Source of the DNA: Actinomadura sp. NAK00032
GTDB taxonomy: Bacteria; Actinomycetota; Actinomycetes; Streptosporangiales; Streptosporangiaceae
Assembly (NCBI RefSeq): GCF_013364275.1
Contig: NZ_CP054932.1
Span: 6,758,001 to 6,822,000, forward strand
DNA: 64,000 bases
Direction: 5' to 3'
In this document: one piece after another, positions 1-8,554 of the stretch
How positions within the stretch are numbered: the stretch's first letter is position 1
Layout: each line of letters begins with the position of its first letter
Program-made: the position numbers and the translations under genes
The notes under the pieces: model-generated
What the model saw: the letters and a program-made list of their open reading frames with translations, nothing else
The model's database searches: none
Told to the model about the DNA's origin: nothing

Positions 1-1418
1 GCGGCGGCCGGGTCGTCGAGCTGGCGGCGCAGGTACTCCTCGCGGCAGCCCGTGGTGGCGATGTAGTCGAGCATCGCCTGCTGCTCGCGGCGGCGTTCGG
101 CGGTGACGCGCTCGTAGCGTTCGCGGTCGTAGGTCCAGGGGCGGCCGGTGGACGTCCAACCGCCCTTGACGCGGCGGGCCGCGCCGTCCACGTCGAGGAC
201 CTTGAGCATCATCTCCAGGCGCGCCCGGGTGAGGTCGACCATCGGTTCGAGGGCGCCGGTGGACAGCGGGCGGTCGGTCGAGTCGAGGACCTCCAGGGTG
301 GTGCGGACCGTCTGCTCCGGGGGGAACGCCAGGCTGGCGAAGTAGGCCCAGATGTCGCGGTCCTCCCGGCCGGGGAGGAGGATGACCTCGGCGCGGTCGA
401 CGCCGCGGCCGGCGCGGCCGATCTGCTGGTAGTAGGCCACCGGGGACTGCGGCGCGCCCATGTGGACGATGAAGCCGAGGTCGGGCTTGTCGAAGCCCAT
501 GCCGAGGGCGCTGGTCGCGACGAGGGCCTTGAGCTTGTTGTCCTGGAGGTCCTGCTCGGCCTGAAGGCGTTCGGCCTGCTCGGTCTGGCCGGAGTAGGCG
601 GCGACCTCGTGGCCCCGGTCGCGGAGGTAGCCGGTGATCTCGTGGGCGGCGGCGACGGTGAGCGTGTAGATGATGCCGGAGCCGGGCAGGTCGGCGAGGT
701 GCTCGCCGAGCCAGGCGATGCGCTGCTCGGCGGTGGGGAGCGCGGCGACGGCGAGGTGCAGCGACTCGCGTTCCAGCGGGCCGCGCAGGACGAGGGCGTC
801 GTCGCCGGCGAGCTGCTCGGCGACGTCCTGGGTGACACGGGCGTTGGCGGTCGCGGTGGTGGCGAGGACGGGGATGCCGGGCGGCAGCTCGGCGAGCAGG
901 GTGCGCAGCCGCCGGTAGTCGGGGCGGAAGTCGTGGCCCCAGTCGGAGATGCAGTGCGCCTCGTCGACCACGACGAGGCCGGCCCCGGCGGCGAGCTTGG
1001 GCAGGACGAGGTCGCGGAAGTCGGGGTTGTTGAGCCGCTCGGGGCTGACGAGCAGCACGTCGACCGCGCCCGCCTCGACCTCGGCGAAGATCTGCTCCCA
1101 GTCGCCGGTGTTGGACGAGTTGATCGTGCGGGCGTGGATGCCGGCCCGGTCGGCGGCCTCGATCTGGTTGCGCATCAGCGCCAGCAGCGGCGAGACGATC
1201 ACGGTGGGGCCGGCGCCGCGCTCGCGGAGCAGCCGGGTCGCGACGAAGTACACGGCCGACTTGCCCCACCCGGTGCGCTGCACGACCAGGGCGCGGCGCC
1301 GGTCGACGACGAGCGCGCTGATCGCCGTCCACTGGTCGTCGCGGAGCCGCGCGTGATCGCCGGCGAGGGCGCGCAGGCAGCGCTCGGCATCGTCCCGGAG
1401 GCCGTCTGAAGTGCTCAT
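1..1418 (-). CDS. recQ: RecQ-family ATP-dependent DNA helicase (3' end cut by window edge)
   Basis: This is a superfamily 2 DNA helicase that unwinds duplex DNA 3'-5' in recombination and fork repair. The frame is open from the ATG at 1418 to the window edge (about 472 residues), so the C-terminus is missing. Visible motifs are a Walker A with GWGKS in the N-terminal third, the DEAH box followed by CISDWGHDFRPDY (the RecQ aromatic-rich loop), and motif VI QIGRAGRG. The visible part covers both helicase lobes and the start of the RecQ C-terminal region. It is divergent from the thrE-type gene, with 154 bp between them. The family call is firm; the subtype is not. Confidence 0.93.
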   Translation of the reverse strand, partial: MSTSDGLRDDAERCLRALAGDHARLRDDQWTAISALVVDRRRALVVQRTGWGKSAVYFVATRLLRERGAGPTVIVSPLLALMRNQIEAADRAGIHARTINSSNTGDWEQIFAEVEAGAVDVLLVSPERLNNPDFRDLVLPKLAAGAGLVVVDEAHCISDWGHDFRPDYRRLRTLLAELPPGIPVLATTATANARVTQDVAEQLAGDDALVLRGPLERESLHLAVAALPTAEQRIAWLGEHLADLPGSGIIYTLTVAAAHEITGYLRDRGHEVAAYSGQTEQAERLQAEQDLQDNKLKALVATSALGMGFDKPDLGFIVHMGAPQSPVAYYQQIGRAGRGVDRAEVILLPGREDRDIWAYFASLAFPPEQTVRTTLEVLDSTDRPLSTGALEPMVDLTRARLEMMLKVLDVDGAARRVKGGWTSTGRPWTYDRERYERVTAERRREQQAMLDYIATTGCREEYLRRQLDDPAA

Positions 1419-1572
1419 GTGTCCTTGGTACCAGCGCCGCGGAAGACACCGCACCAGAAACGCGTTCTGTGGAAAAGGTGGGTGGGAGCCGCAGCGTTGC
1501 AGCCGCGAGTGCGTGGGTAGCCTGCCAGTCAAGATCGGGTGACGGGGCAGGGAAGGGGCACGAGCGGGGGAA

Positions 1573-2943
1573 ATGCGCGCTGCTGAACGTTTGCGGCGGA
1601 CCTGGCAGGTCCTGATGGACGGGCATCCCCCGGAACCGCCTGAGGAAGAGCCTGGAGAGACCGTCGACCCGCGTGCCGTCGACCTCGTCCTGCGTGTCGG
1701 TGAACTGCTGCTGGCGAGCGGTGAGACCACCGAGCGCGTCAACGAGGCGATGCTCAGCCTGGCGGTCGCCTATGAGCTTCCCCGGTGCGAGGTCCAAGTC
1801 ACGCTGACGAGCCTTCTGGTGTCGGCCCACCCGGGCTTGGGAGCGCCTCCGGTGACGGGGACGCGGGCCATCCGGCGCCGTACCCCGGCCTACTGGCGCC
1901 TCACGGCGCTGCATCAACTCGTCCAGGACGCGTCCATCGGAATGTTGGAGCTGGAGGATGCCCACAAGCGCCTCGCGGAGATCAAAAGGGGGCGTCCTCC
2001 GTATCCGGCGTGGCTGATCGTCGTGTCGCTGGGGCTCATCGCCGCGTCGGGCAGTGTGCTGTCCGGCGGCGGGCCGCTCGTGGCGACGACCGCGTTCATC
2101 GCCACGGTGCTCGGTGACCGCACGGCCGCGGCGCTGGCGCGGCGCGGCATCGCGGAGTTCTTCCAGCTGACGGTGGCCGCCGCGATCGGGGCGGGCGCCG
2201 CGGTCATCGTGGTGGCCCTCGGCAGCCCGAAGGACGCCTCCACGATCGTCACGGGCGCGATCCTGGCGCTGCTGCCGGGACGCCCGCTGGTCGCCAGCAT
2301 CCAGGACGGCATCACCGGCGACCTGGTGAGCGCCGGGGCGCGGGTGCTGGAGGTCTTCTTCATGATCGCGGCGATCGTCGCCGGGCTCGGCGCGGTCGTC
2401 TACCTCGCGGTCAACCTGGACGTGCCGATCGACGTCAAACACCTGCCCACGCCGGCGGCGGAGCTGCGGCCGGTCGCGGTGATCGCGGCCGCGGCCATCT
2501 CCGTGACGTTCGCGGTGTCCCTTGCGGCGCCCAAGGAGGTCCTGCTGGCGGCGGCCCTGGGCGGAGCGCTCATCTGGGTGCTGTACGTCCTGTCGCGCGG
2601 ATGGAGCATTCCCCCGGTGCTGGCGGCGGCGGTGGCCGCCACTGTCGTCGGTGTGGCGGCGAACTGGCTTGCTCGAAGAAACCAGCAACCCGTCATGCCC
2701 TACGTGGTCCCGGCCATCGGCCCTCTGCTGCCCGGGACCGCGCTCTACCGCAGCATGGTGGAGCTCAACACGGGCTCGCCGAACACCGGTGTGCTGAGCC
2801 TCATCGGGGCGGTGTCCGTGGCGCTGGCCTTGGGCGCCGGCGTGAACCTCGGTGGTGAGCTGGTCCGCGCGTTCCAGCGCGTCGGCCTCGGCGCGTCCGG
2901 ACGGTGGGCCCGTCCCGCGGCCCGCCGCACGCGCGGTTTCTGA
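1573..2943 (+). CDS. Threonine/serine exporter family protein (ThrE type)
   Basis: A 456-residue integral membrane protein of the ThrE family, whose Corynebacterium founder exports threonine and serine. The N-terminal cytoplasmic domain (about residues 35-140) carries the family stretch LLLASGETTERVNEAM. It is followed by roughly ten hydrophobic segments in two blocks, matching the ThrE and ThrE_2 domains fused in one chain. The ATG at 1573 follows AGCGGGGGAA, a usable ribosome site. A possible promoter upstream is GTTGCA, 16 bp, TAGCCT (about 1500-1522). Substrate specificity is not proven by sequence. The C-terminus is Arg-rich and poorly conserved in appearance. Confidence 0.88.
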   Translation: MRAAERLRRTWQVLMDGHPPEPPEEEPGETVDPRAVDLVLRVGELLLASGETTERVNEAMLSLAVAYELPRCEVQVTLTSLLVSAHPGLGAPPVTGTRAIRRRTPAYWRLTALHQLVQDASIGMLELEDAHKRLAEIKRGRPPYPAWLIVVSLGLIAASGSVLSGGGPLVATTAFIATVLGDRTAAALARRGIAEFFQLTVAAAIGAGAAVIVVALGSPKDASTIVTGAILALLPGRPLVASIQDGITGDLVSAGARVLEVFFMIAAIVAGLGAVVYLAVNLDVPIDVKHLPTPAAELRPVAVIAAAAISVTFAVSLAAPKEVLLAAALGGALIWVLYVLSRGWSIPPVLAAAVAATVVGVAANWLARRNQQPVMPYVVPAIGPLLPGTALYRSMVELNTGSPNTGVLSLIGAVSVALALGAGVNLGGELVRAFQRVGLGASGRWARPAARRTRGF

Positions 2944-2981
2944 GCCCTCGTTCTGTCGGTGGCGGACGTTACGTTCGCGGC

Positions 2982-3308
2982 ATGTACCGACAGGGAGACA
3001 TCCTGATCCTGCCCGTGCCCGAGGAGGCGGTCCCGCAGTCCGCGCGCGACCTGCCGCCCGCTCCGCGCGACGGCCGGGGACGCATGGTGCTGGCCCTCGG
3101 CGAGGCCACCGGGCACGCGCACGCGCTGACCGCCCCGGGCTCGCTGCTGCGCACCCCCGATCCGCTCGCCCCGGACCATCTGCACCTGCCGTCCGGCGGG
3201 CGGCTGGTACATGAGGAGCACGCTGCGATCACGCTGCCCAAGGGGTGGTACCGGGTGGTCCGCCAGCGCGAGTACGTGCCCGGCGCCGTGCGCGTCGTGG
3301 CGGACTGA
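2982..3308 (+). CDS. Small conserved protein beginning MYRQGD, paired with a DUF6745 protein
   Basis: A 108-residue soluble protein that I cannot assign to a named function. The start MYRQGD at 2982 avoids overlap with the upstream exporter; an in-frame start at 2904 would overlap it. It contains GEATGHAHAL, LVHEEHAAITLP and YRVVRQREY, with a histidine-rich centre (GHAH, HEEH) that could bind metal, which is inference. It has no signal peptide or membrane segment. It lies 9 bp before the DUF6745 gene, so the two are probably co-transcribed. Similar short proteins next to DUF6745 genes are remembered from other actinomycetes. Confidence 0.75.
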   Translation: MYRQGDILILPVPEEAVPQSARDLPPAPRDGRGRMVLALGEATGHAHALTAPGSLLRTPDPLAPDHLHLPSGGRLVHEEHAAITLPKGWYRVVRQREYVPGAVRVVAD

Positions 3309-3317
3309 GGGGGCGGG

Positions 3318-4469
3318 ATGGTCACCGGAACCTTGCGCGAGGCCCATTTCGTGGTCGGCGACTGGCAGGCGGCGGCGTTCGGCACCGGCTCCGCAGACCG
3401 TGCGCTGGCCGAGGCCGGGGTCGCCTCCGCCTACGCCTCCGCGGGCCTGCCCGCCCCTGAACGGTACGTGTGGGTCCCCTCCCCCGCGCGCGGCGCCGTC
3501 GCGGCGGCCGTCATCGCGGGGCACGGCGACGCGCTGAAGGCGGCGGGGCTGGACGGGCTGGTCGAGCAGGCCCGCACCGACCTCGGTGAAGGGCCGGCGG
3601 GCGGGAGCGTCCTCGCGGACGTCCGCACCCGCCCCTGGGAGGCGATGCGTGCGGCGGCCTGCTCCGAACAGGGGCCGGAGCAGTGGCCGCGCACGTGGGC
3701 CGAGACGGGCGGCCTCCTGTGGGACCAGGTCCAGTCGCTGGTCACGCGGGTGCGCGCCGCCGTCGGCGAGCAGGCCCATGCCCGTTCGCTCGCGGCCGGG
3801 AACCGGCTCCCCGCCCCCGACGAGGAGCAGGTGGCGTCCCTGCTGCGCGCCGCCACTCTCGACGCCGTACTGGGCCAGCACGACGCGCCGTGGCTGGCGC
3901 TGTTCGAGTCGCTCGGACGCCTGGACGGGCCCCTGGCGGGCCTCGCCGAGGTCGCCCGTACGGCGGGCTGGTGGTGGCCCTACGAGCGGCTGGTGATCCT
4001 GTCGGAACGCCCGAGCGAGCTGCACCGCGACGAGCCCGGCCGGCTGCACCGCGGTGACGGCCCCGCCCTCGCCTACCCGGACGGGTTCGCGCTGCACGCC
4101 TGGCGCGGCATGCCGATCCCGCCCGATTTCGTGGCCTCGCTGGCGGGGCTGACGGCCGACCGCATCTCCTCCGAGGCGAACGCCGAGCTGCGCCGGGTCA
4201 TGCTGGAGGTCTTCGGATACGACCGCTACCTGGCCGAGACGGGCGCGCGTCCCCTGCACCAGGACGAGACGGGCGTCCTGTGGTCCATCGAGCTGCCCGG
4301 CGACGAGCCGGTGGTCATGGTCGAGGTGGTCAATTCCACGCCCGAACCGGACGGGACGTACCGCACCTACTATCTGCGCGTCCCGCCCGGCACCAGCACG
4401 GCGCGCGCGGGCGTCGCCTGGACGTTCGGTGTGGACGAGGCCGACTACCACCCTGAGAAGCAGACCTGA
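3318..4469 (+). CDS. DUF6745 domain-containing protein
   Basis: A 383-residue soluble protein. The C-terminal half (about residues 190-375) has the DUF6745 pattern: Trp-rich WWWPYERLVILSERP, then HRGDGPALAYPDG, WRGMPIP, and a closing strand YYLRVPP. The N-terminal half is Ala-rich and helical. DUF6745 has no established biochemical role. The gene follows the MYRQGD gene by 9 bp and converges on the radical SAM operon, from which a strong two-way hairpin separates it. Functional linkage to that operon is possible but is not shown by strand or spacing. Confidence 0.8.
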   Translation: MVTGTLREAHFVVGDWQAAAFGTGSADRALAEAGVASAYASAGLPAPERYVWVPSPARGAVAAAVIAGHGDALKAAGLDGLVEQARTDLGEGPAGGSVLADVRTRPWEAMRAAACSEQGPEQWPRTWAETGGLLWDQVQSLVTRVRAAVGEQAHARSLAAGNRLPAPDEEQVASLLRAATLDAVLGQHDAPWLALFESLGRLDGPLAGLAEVARTAGWWWPYERLVILSERPSELHRDEPGRLHRGDGPALAYPDGFALHAWRGMPIPPDFVASLAGLTADRISSEANAELRRVMLEVFGYDRYLAETGARPLHQDETGVLWSIELPGDEPVVMVEVVNSTPEPDGTYRTYYLRVPPGTSTARAGVAWTFGVDEADYHPEKQT

Positions 4470-4475
4470 GCCCGC

Positions 4476-4518
4476 GGGCGTCCCTTGGTCGCACTTCCCC
4501 AGTCACCAAGGGACGCCC
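4476..4518. terminator. Bidirectional hairpin terminator between convergent genes
   Basis: A perfect 14-bp stem (4476-4489 with 4505-4518, arm GGGCGTCCCTTGGT) and a 15-nt loop fill the 53-bp gap between the stop of the DUF6745 gene and the stop of the STM4011-family gene. There is no T-tract, as is usual for high-GC actinomycetes. The position between converging genes supports two-way termination. Confidence 0.85.
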
Positions 4519-4522
4519 GTCC

Positions 4523-5377
4523 TCACCGTTCCAGCAGGGCCGGGATCCGTTCCAGGACGCCGCCGGCGAAGGTGTCGTAGAGGCCCAGTGGCTCCAGGTG
4601 GACGTAGCCGATGTGGCAGTCGCAGACGTCGAGCGGGCACGGGCGCGGGGCCAGCGCGTCCCGGAACGTGCCGTCGTACAGGTTGCCCAGCACGGCCGGG
4701 ACGAAGTGGCAGCGGCGCACTGTGCCGTCACCGTCTACGGACACCACCGTGTCCCCTGTGCGGCAGGGGAGGCCGCGGCTGGCGTGCGGGCGGCGGCTGA
4801 GCGGGAAGAGCGGGTCGATCTCGGCCCAGGAGGCGGCTTCGGCGTCGTCGTAGGCGCGGCCCTCGGCGGCGTTGACCCACAGGTAGGTGCCGGTGGGCAG
4901 GTCGGCGCGCAGGCGGCGGGCGGCGTCGAGGTGTTCGGGCTGCCCGACGATGCCGACGCTGTACCGGACGCCGCGCTCCGCCAGGTCCCGGCACTTCCCT
5001 AGGAAGCGCTCATAGGGAACCTGGCCGGGATGGTAGGTCGCCCAGAGCGCGAGCCGGGTGAGGTCGGCGTCGGCCGTCCACGACACGCGGTGGCTGAGGT
5101 TGGTCTGGATCGCGACCCGTTCGACGTGCGGGAGATGGCTCAGCGTGGTGAGCGCCTGCCGGTACCAGGAGCGCACCAGGCCCTCCCCCCAGGGCGTGAA
5201 CAGGACGGAGACGGGGTGCCCGCAGCCGGCGACCCATTCCGTGAAGCGTTCGAGGGCTGCGCGGTCGGCGCGCAACTGGTCCGGTGTGTCGCGGCGCTTG
5301 GCGAAGGGGCAGTACGGGCAGTCGTAGTCGCAGCTCGCGAGCGGCCCCCGGTAGAGGATCGTGAGGTGCCGCCCCAT
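4523..5377 (-). CDS. STM4011-family radical SAM protein with SPASM-like C-terminus
   Basis: A 284-residue radical SAM enzyme. The [4Fe-4S] motif CX3CX2C is at Cys16, Cys20 and Cys23 (SCDYDCPYCPF). The C-terminal third has five more cysteines (about 205, 223, 247, 252, 254; CRTG, RRCHF, CPLDVCDC), spaced like an auxiliary-cluster SPASM/twitch region, a feature of enzymes that modify peptides or proteins. ATG 5377 overlaps the stop of the upstream gene (TGATG). Sequence and order match the STM4011 family. The reaction is unknown; a neighbouring STM4015 protein is the inferred substrate. It is the last gene of a six-gene operon. Confidence 0.9.
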   Translation of the reverse strand: MGRHLTILYRGPLASCDYDCPYCPFAKRRDTPDQLRADRAALERFTEWVAGCGHPVSVLFTPWGEGLVRSWYRQALTTLSHLPHVERVAIQTNLSHRVSWTADADLTRLALWATYHPGQVPYERFLGKCRDLAERGVRYSVGIVGQPEHLDAARRLRADLPTGTYLWVNAAEGRAYDDAEAASWAEIDPLFPLSRRPHASRGLPCRTGDTVVSVDGDGTVRRCHFVPAVLGNLYDGTFRDALAPRPCPLDVCDCHIGYVHLEPLGLYDTFAGGVLERIPALLER

Positions 5378-6657
5378 CAGCGCGCCTCGTAGGAGTCCAT
5401 GAGGCCCTGCACGCCGGACGAGAAGAGAGCGGGGCCGATGGCGTCGGAGTAGGCGAGCCCTTCCGGTGTGAGCCGCACCGTGGTGTCGGACGTCTCCAGC
5501 CATCCGCGCTCACCGAACGATGCGAAATCGGCCGCGAAGTCGTCCAGTGGGTCGGTGTCGAAGCGCGCGCGGTACGCGGCCCTGTCGACTCCGGCGGTCT
5601 GGAGCAGGGACTGGAGCAGATGGCGGCGACGTTGCTCGTCGCCGTCCAAGGTGAACCCGACACGGGCGGTGCTGAAGTCGGTCTCGCTCACGTAGGAGTC
5701 GATGATGGAGCGCACCTGGCCGGCGCCCACCGCGTACTCGAACGAGTAGTGCAGGCGGGAGGTGTAGGAGCGGGCTCCGCAGCCGAGCCCGACCATGCCG
5801 TCCGTCTGGCAGCAGTACTCGGTGCCGTTGCCGGTGTCTCCGCGTAGCCGGAACATGCGCATCGACACCTGCTCGTAGCCTTCGGCAAGAAGGTGGTCTC
5901 GGCCGATGCCGTACAGGGTGAGGCGCTGGTCGTCCCAGTCTTGGGCGCGGCGTCCCAGACCCGTCAGCGGACGGACGTAGAGGGGATACAGGTAGACCTC
6001 CTCTGGACGCCAGGCGAGAGCGGCGTTCAGGGAGTGCAGCCATGTCGCGGGCGTCTGGCCGTCGATGCCGTAGATGAGGTCGATGTTGAGGGTCGGGAAG
6101 CCCACGGCCCTGATGCGGTCCAGCGCGGCCTCCACCTCGGCGCGCTTCTGGGGCCGGACGGCCGCGCGCGCCTCCTCGTCCAGGAAGCTCTGCACGCCGA
6201 TGGAGATGCGGGTCGTTCCGCGTTCGGCGAGGACGGTCAGCCGGTCGGTGGTGGCGGTGGCCGGGGACGTCTCCACGCCGAGCGGGGCCGACCCGAAGCC
6301 CTTGAAGCGTCCGGCGATGTCGCAGAGGCGCTCCAGCTCCGGGGCGGTGAGGTAGGTCGGTGTGCCGCCGCCGAACGCGGCCGTGGCGAAGGCAGGGCCG
6401 TCCAGGGCGTCCAGTACGGCGGTCGCCTGACGGTCGAGGGCGTCCAGGTAGGCGCCGGTCAGTTCTTCGGGCGCGCCCGTTCGGGTGAAGAGGTTGCAGA
6501 AGCCGCACCGCATCTCGCAGAAGGGCACGTGGAGGTACAGGAAGAGCGAGTCGAGCGGCTCCCCCGCCCACACGCCGCGCAGCGGAGGCGACGGGTTCAG
6601 CGGACGGTAGGCGGTCTTGTGCGGGTACGCGTACACGTATCCCTGGTAAGGCTTCAC
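5377..6657 (-). CDS. STM4012-family radical SAM protein (HemN/HemW-like)
   Basis: A 426-residue radical SAM protein resembling HemW/HemN. CX3CX2C is at Cys47, Cys51 and Cys54 (FCEMRCGFC), followed by the HemN-like FGGGTPTYL, GVETSP and NIDLIYGI segments. A C-terminal winged-helix-like part ends in DSYEAR. HemN relatives include coproporphyrinogen dehydrogenases, heme chaperones and class C methyltransferases, so the reaction cannot be read from the fold. The GTG at 6657 overlaps the upstream stop by 4 nt (GTGA). Gene order identifies it as STM4012, the second radical SAM enzyme of the operon. Confidence 0.9.
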   Translation of the reverse strand: MKPYQGYVYAYPHKTAYRPLNPSPPLRGVWAGEPLDSLFLYLHVPFCEMRCGFCNLFTRTGAPEELTGAYLDALDRQATAVLDALDGPAFATAAFGGGTPTYLTAPELERLCDIAGRFKGFGSAPLGVETSPATATTDRLTVLAERGTTRISIGVQSFLDEEARAAVRPQKRAEVEAALDRIRAVGFPTLNIDLIYGIDGQTPATWLHSLNAALAWRPEEVYLYPLYVRPLTGLGRRAQDWDDQRLTLYGIGRDHLLAEGYEQVSMRMFRLRGDTGNGTEYCCQTDGMVGLGCGARSYTSRLHYSFEYAVGAGQVRSIIDSYVSETDFSTARVGFTLDGDEQRRRHLLQSLLQTAGVDRAAYRARFDTDPLDDFAADFASFGERGWLETSDTTVRLTPEGLAYSDAIGPALFSSGVQGLMDSYEAR

Positions 6658-7478
6658 GGTAGAACGAACTCCCCGTACGGAACGGTCCAGACGACCTCGT
6701 GGCCGATGCGGTGCCCGGTGTGGCCGTCCTCGCCGTAGGCCGTTCCGTGGTCGGAGCAGACGATGACGAGGCAGGGGCGGCGCATCAGCGCGAAGAGGCG
6801 TCCGATGTGGGCGTCGACATGGCGGAGGGCGGCGGCGTGGCTGGCGCGCGTGTCGCCGTCGTCCCGGGTGGCGCCGGGCAGGTAGAACCAGTTGGGCTGG
6901 TGCAGCGACGCGACGTTCATCAGCAGGAACAGCCGCCGGTCGGCCGGCAGCCGCGCCATGGTCTCGGCGACGCGGTCGATCTGGTTGGGCAGGGCCTCGG
7001 GGTCGGTCACGCCGAACGCGGGCTCCCAGTGGCTCTCGGCGAACAGCGCCGGCAGCGCCGACCCGAGCGGCGTCAGCTTGTTGAAGAACCCGACGCCGCC
7101 CACGCAGACGGTGTGGTAGCCGGCTGCGGCGAGCCCGGACGGCAGGTCGGCGGCGTCGAACGTCCACGTGTGTGGCGCGGTGGTCTCGCTGCCCGGGAAC
7201 GCCCCCGCGAAGAGGCGCGGGTGCGGCCCAGGGGACGCAGGGGTCGGCATGAACCCGGCCAGCATCGCGGCGTGCGCCGCATAGGTGAAACTGCCCGGCG
7301 TGTGGCGGCGCTCCCAGCGGCCCCCTGGGAGCAGCCCGGCGAGCGTAGGCGTCTCCCCTGCCGCCGCCAGTTCGGCGGCCACGTCGTAGCGCAGGGTGTC
7401 GAGAGTCACCAGCAGCAGATCGTGAGTGCCGACGATGGCGTTCATGTCGCGGGACACGCCCATACCCGTATCCGTCAC
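6654..7478 (-). CDS. STM4013-family hydrolase (alkaline phosphatase/sulfatase fold)
   Basis: A 274-residue member of the alkaline phosphatase superfamily. The metal site is built from LVTLDTLRYD near the N-terminus and CSDHGTAYGEDG plus a following His near the C-terminus. The expected nucleophile lies in the TPGSFTYAAH segment, with Thr or Ser in place of the sulfatase Cys/Ser. No signal peptide is present, so it acts in the cytoplasm, unlike most sulfatases. GTG 7478 overlaps the upstream stop by 4 nt. The natural substrate is unknown; by context it may hydrolyse a phosphate or sulfate ester made or used by the other operon products. Confidence 0.88.
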   Translation of the reverse strand: MTDTGMGVSRDMNAIVGTHDLLLVTLDTLRYDVAAELAAAGETPTLAGLLPGGRWERRHTPGSFTYAAHAAMLAGFMPTPASPGPHPRLFAGAFPGSETTAPHTWTFDAADLPSGLAAAGYHTVCVGGVGFFNKLTPLGSALPALFAESHWEPAFGVTDPEALPNQIDRVAETMARLPADRRLFLLMNVASLHQPNWFYLPGATRDDGDTRASHAAALRHVDAHIGRLFALMRRPCLVIVCSDHGTAYGEDGHTGHRIGHEVVWTVPYGEFVLP

Positions 7479-8554
7479 GCCGTGGCCCCCGCCGCGTCCT
7501 GGAGTAGAGCGACCTGGGCGGCGTACGTGTCGAGCCCCTCGGCGGGACCACCGGGCAGGCCGGTCAGCCCGGGAAGCAGGTCGCCGAACGCGTTCACCTC
7601 GCAGACGGTGAACCGCCTCATGCCCATCCCTACGAGCAGGTCAACGCCGACCATCGGGCTGCCCGGGAAACAGGATGCGGCCCGCGCGCACACGTCGAGC
7701 GCCCGCCTCCATCCGGCCTCGCCCAGTGCACGCTGCACGGCTCCCAGGTCACCCCTGGAGCCGCCCAGATGCAGGTTGGTCATCGGTGTGCGGCTCGTCC
7801 GGACGACCGCGTGCGTGGGTTCGCCGCCGATGACGACGACCCGCAGGTCGAACACGCGGCCGTTGATCGTGGCCTTGGGCAGCCACCGCTCGACGTGCAG
7901 GCCGTCCGGCGCGAGCAGGTCGATGAGCGCCGCGACCTCCTCCTCGGTCTCGTACGAGCGGACGCGCAACGAGTTGAGCAGCCGCCCGTCCGCCATGGAC
8001 GCCGAGGTCACGGCCCTGATCCGGTCCGGTGGCGCGGTCTGCAGCGCCACCACCCCGGACGCGGACGAGCCGTGCGCGGGCTTGACGAACACGCGCCGCT
8101 CCCCCGCCTCGTCCATCCGGGACCGCAGCGCCGCGTAGCCGGAGACGTCCGTCAGCGCGGCCGGGACGGGCACCCCCGCCGCCAGCATGCGGGCGTGCGA
8201 CCGCCGCTTGTCGAACATGACCGCGATCTCCTCGACGTCGCCGAGCAGGCGGCCGCCGGCCGCCGACACCTCCCCGGACATCCGCCGCAGCGCCGCCGTG
8301 AACGTCCGGTACCAGCGGGCGCCGCCCTCTACCCGGGCCGGTTCGCCGGGGCCGCGCAGCAGCGCGTCGGTCTCGCGGTCCTCGCCGGGCGAGTCGATGC
8401 GCAGCAGGTCGCCCGCGGCCAGGCCGAGCGGGACGCCGCGCAGGACGTCCACCCACGGCACGAGGCGCGGTTCGGGCAGCCCGGCGGACCGGCACACCGC
8501 CGCGAGCAGTGCGGGGCGCCGGTCGCCGGGCGTCCCCACGACGACGAGGCTCAT
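7475..8554 (-). CDS. STM4014-family protein, ATP-grasp-like
   Basis: A 359-residue protein whose middle and C-terminal parts look like an ATP-grasp ligase: MFDKRRSHARMLAAGVPVP (lid entry), RRVFVKPAHGSSASGV (nucleotide-binding Lys and Gly-Ser loop), GVDLLVG and a closing FTVCEVNAFGDLLPG (metal-binding Glu/Asn). The N-terminal 80 residues form a pre-ATP-grasp-like domain. Such enzymes join a carboxylate to an amine or thiol via an acyl-phosphate. ATG 8554 overlaps the preceding stop by 4 nt. The partner substrates are unknown. Within a radical SAM operon, peptide or side-chain ligation is a reasonable guess. Confidence 0.85.
   Translation of the reverse strand: MSLVVVGTPGDRRPALLAAVCRSAGLPEPRLVPWVDVLRGVPLGLAAGDLLRIDSPGEDRETDALLRGPGEPARVEGGARWYRTFTAALRRMSGEVSAAGGRLLGDVEEIAVMFDKRRSHARMLAAGVPVPAALTDVSGYAALRSRMDEAGERRVFVKPAHGSSASGVVALQTAPPDRIRAVTSASMADGRLLNSLRVRSYETEEEVAALIDLLAPDGLHVERWLPKATINGRVFDLRVVVIGGEPTHAVVRTSRTPMTNLHLGGSRGDLGAVQRALGEAGWRRALDVCARAASCFPGSPMVGVDLLVGMGMRRFTVCEVNAFGDLLPGLTGLPGGPAEGLDTYAAQVALLQDAAGATA

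Noticed and set aside
1455..1469. CAGAA-ACGCG-TTCTG as a LexA box between recQ and the exporter gene
   Set aside because: It does not match the actinobacterial SOS consensus (CGAAC-N4-GTTCG).
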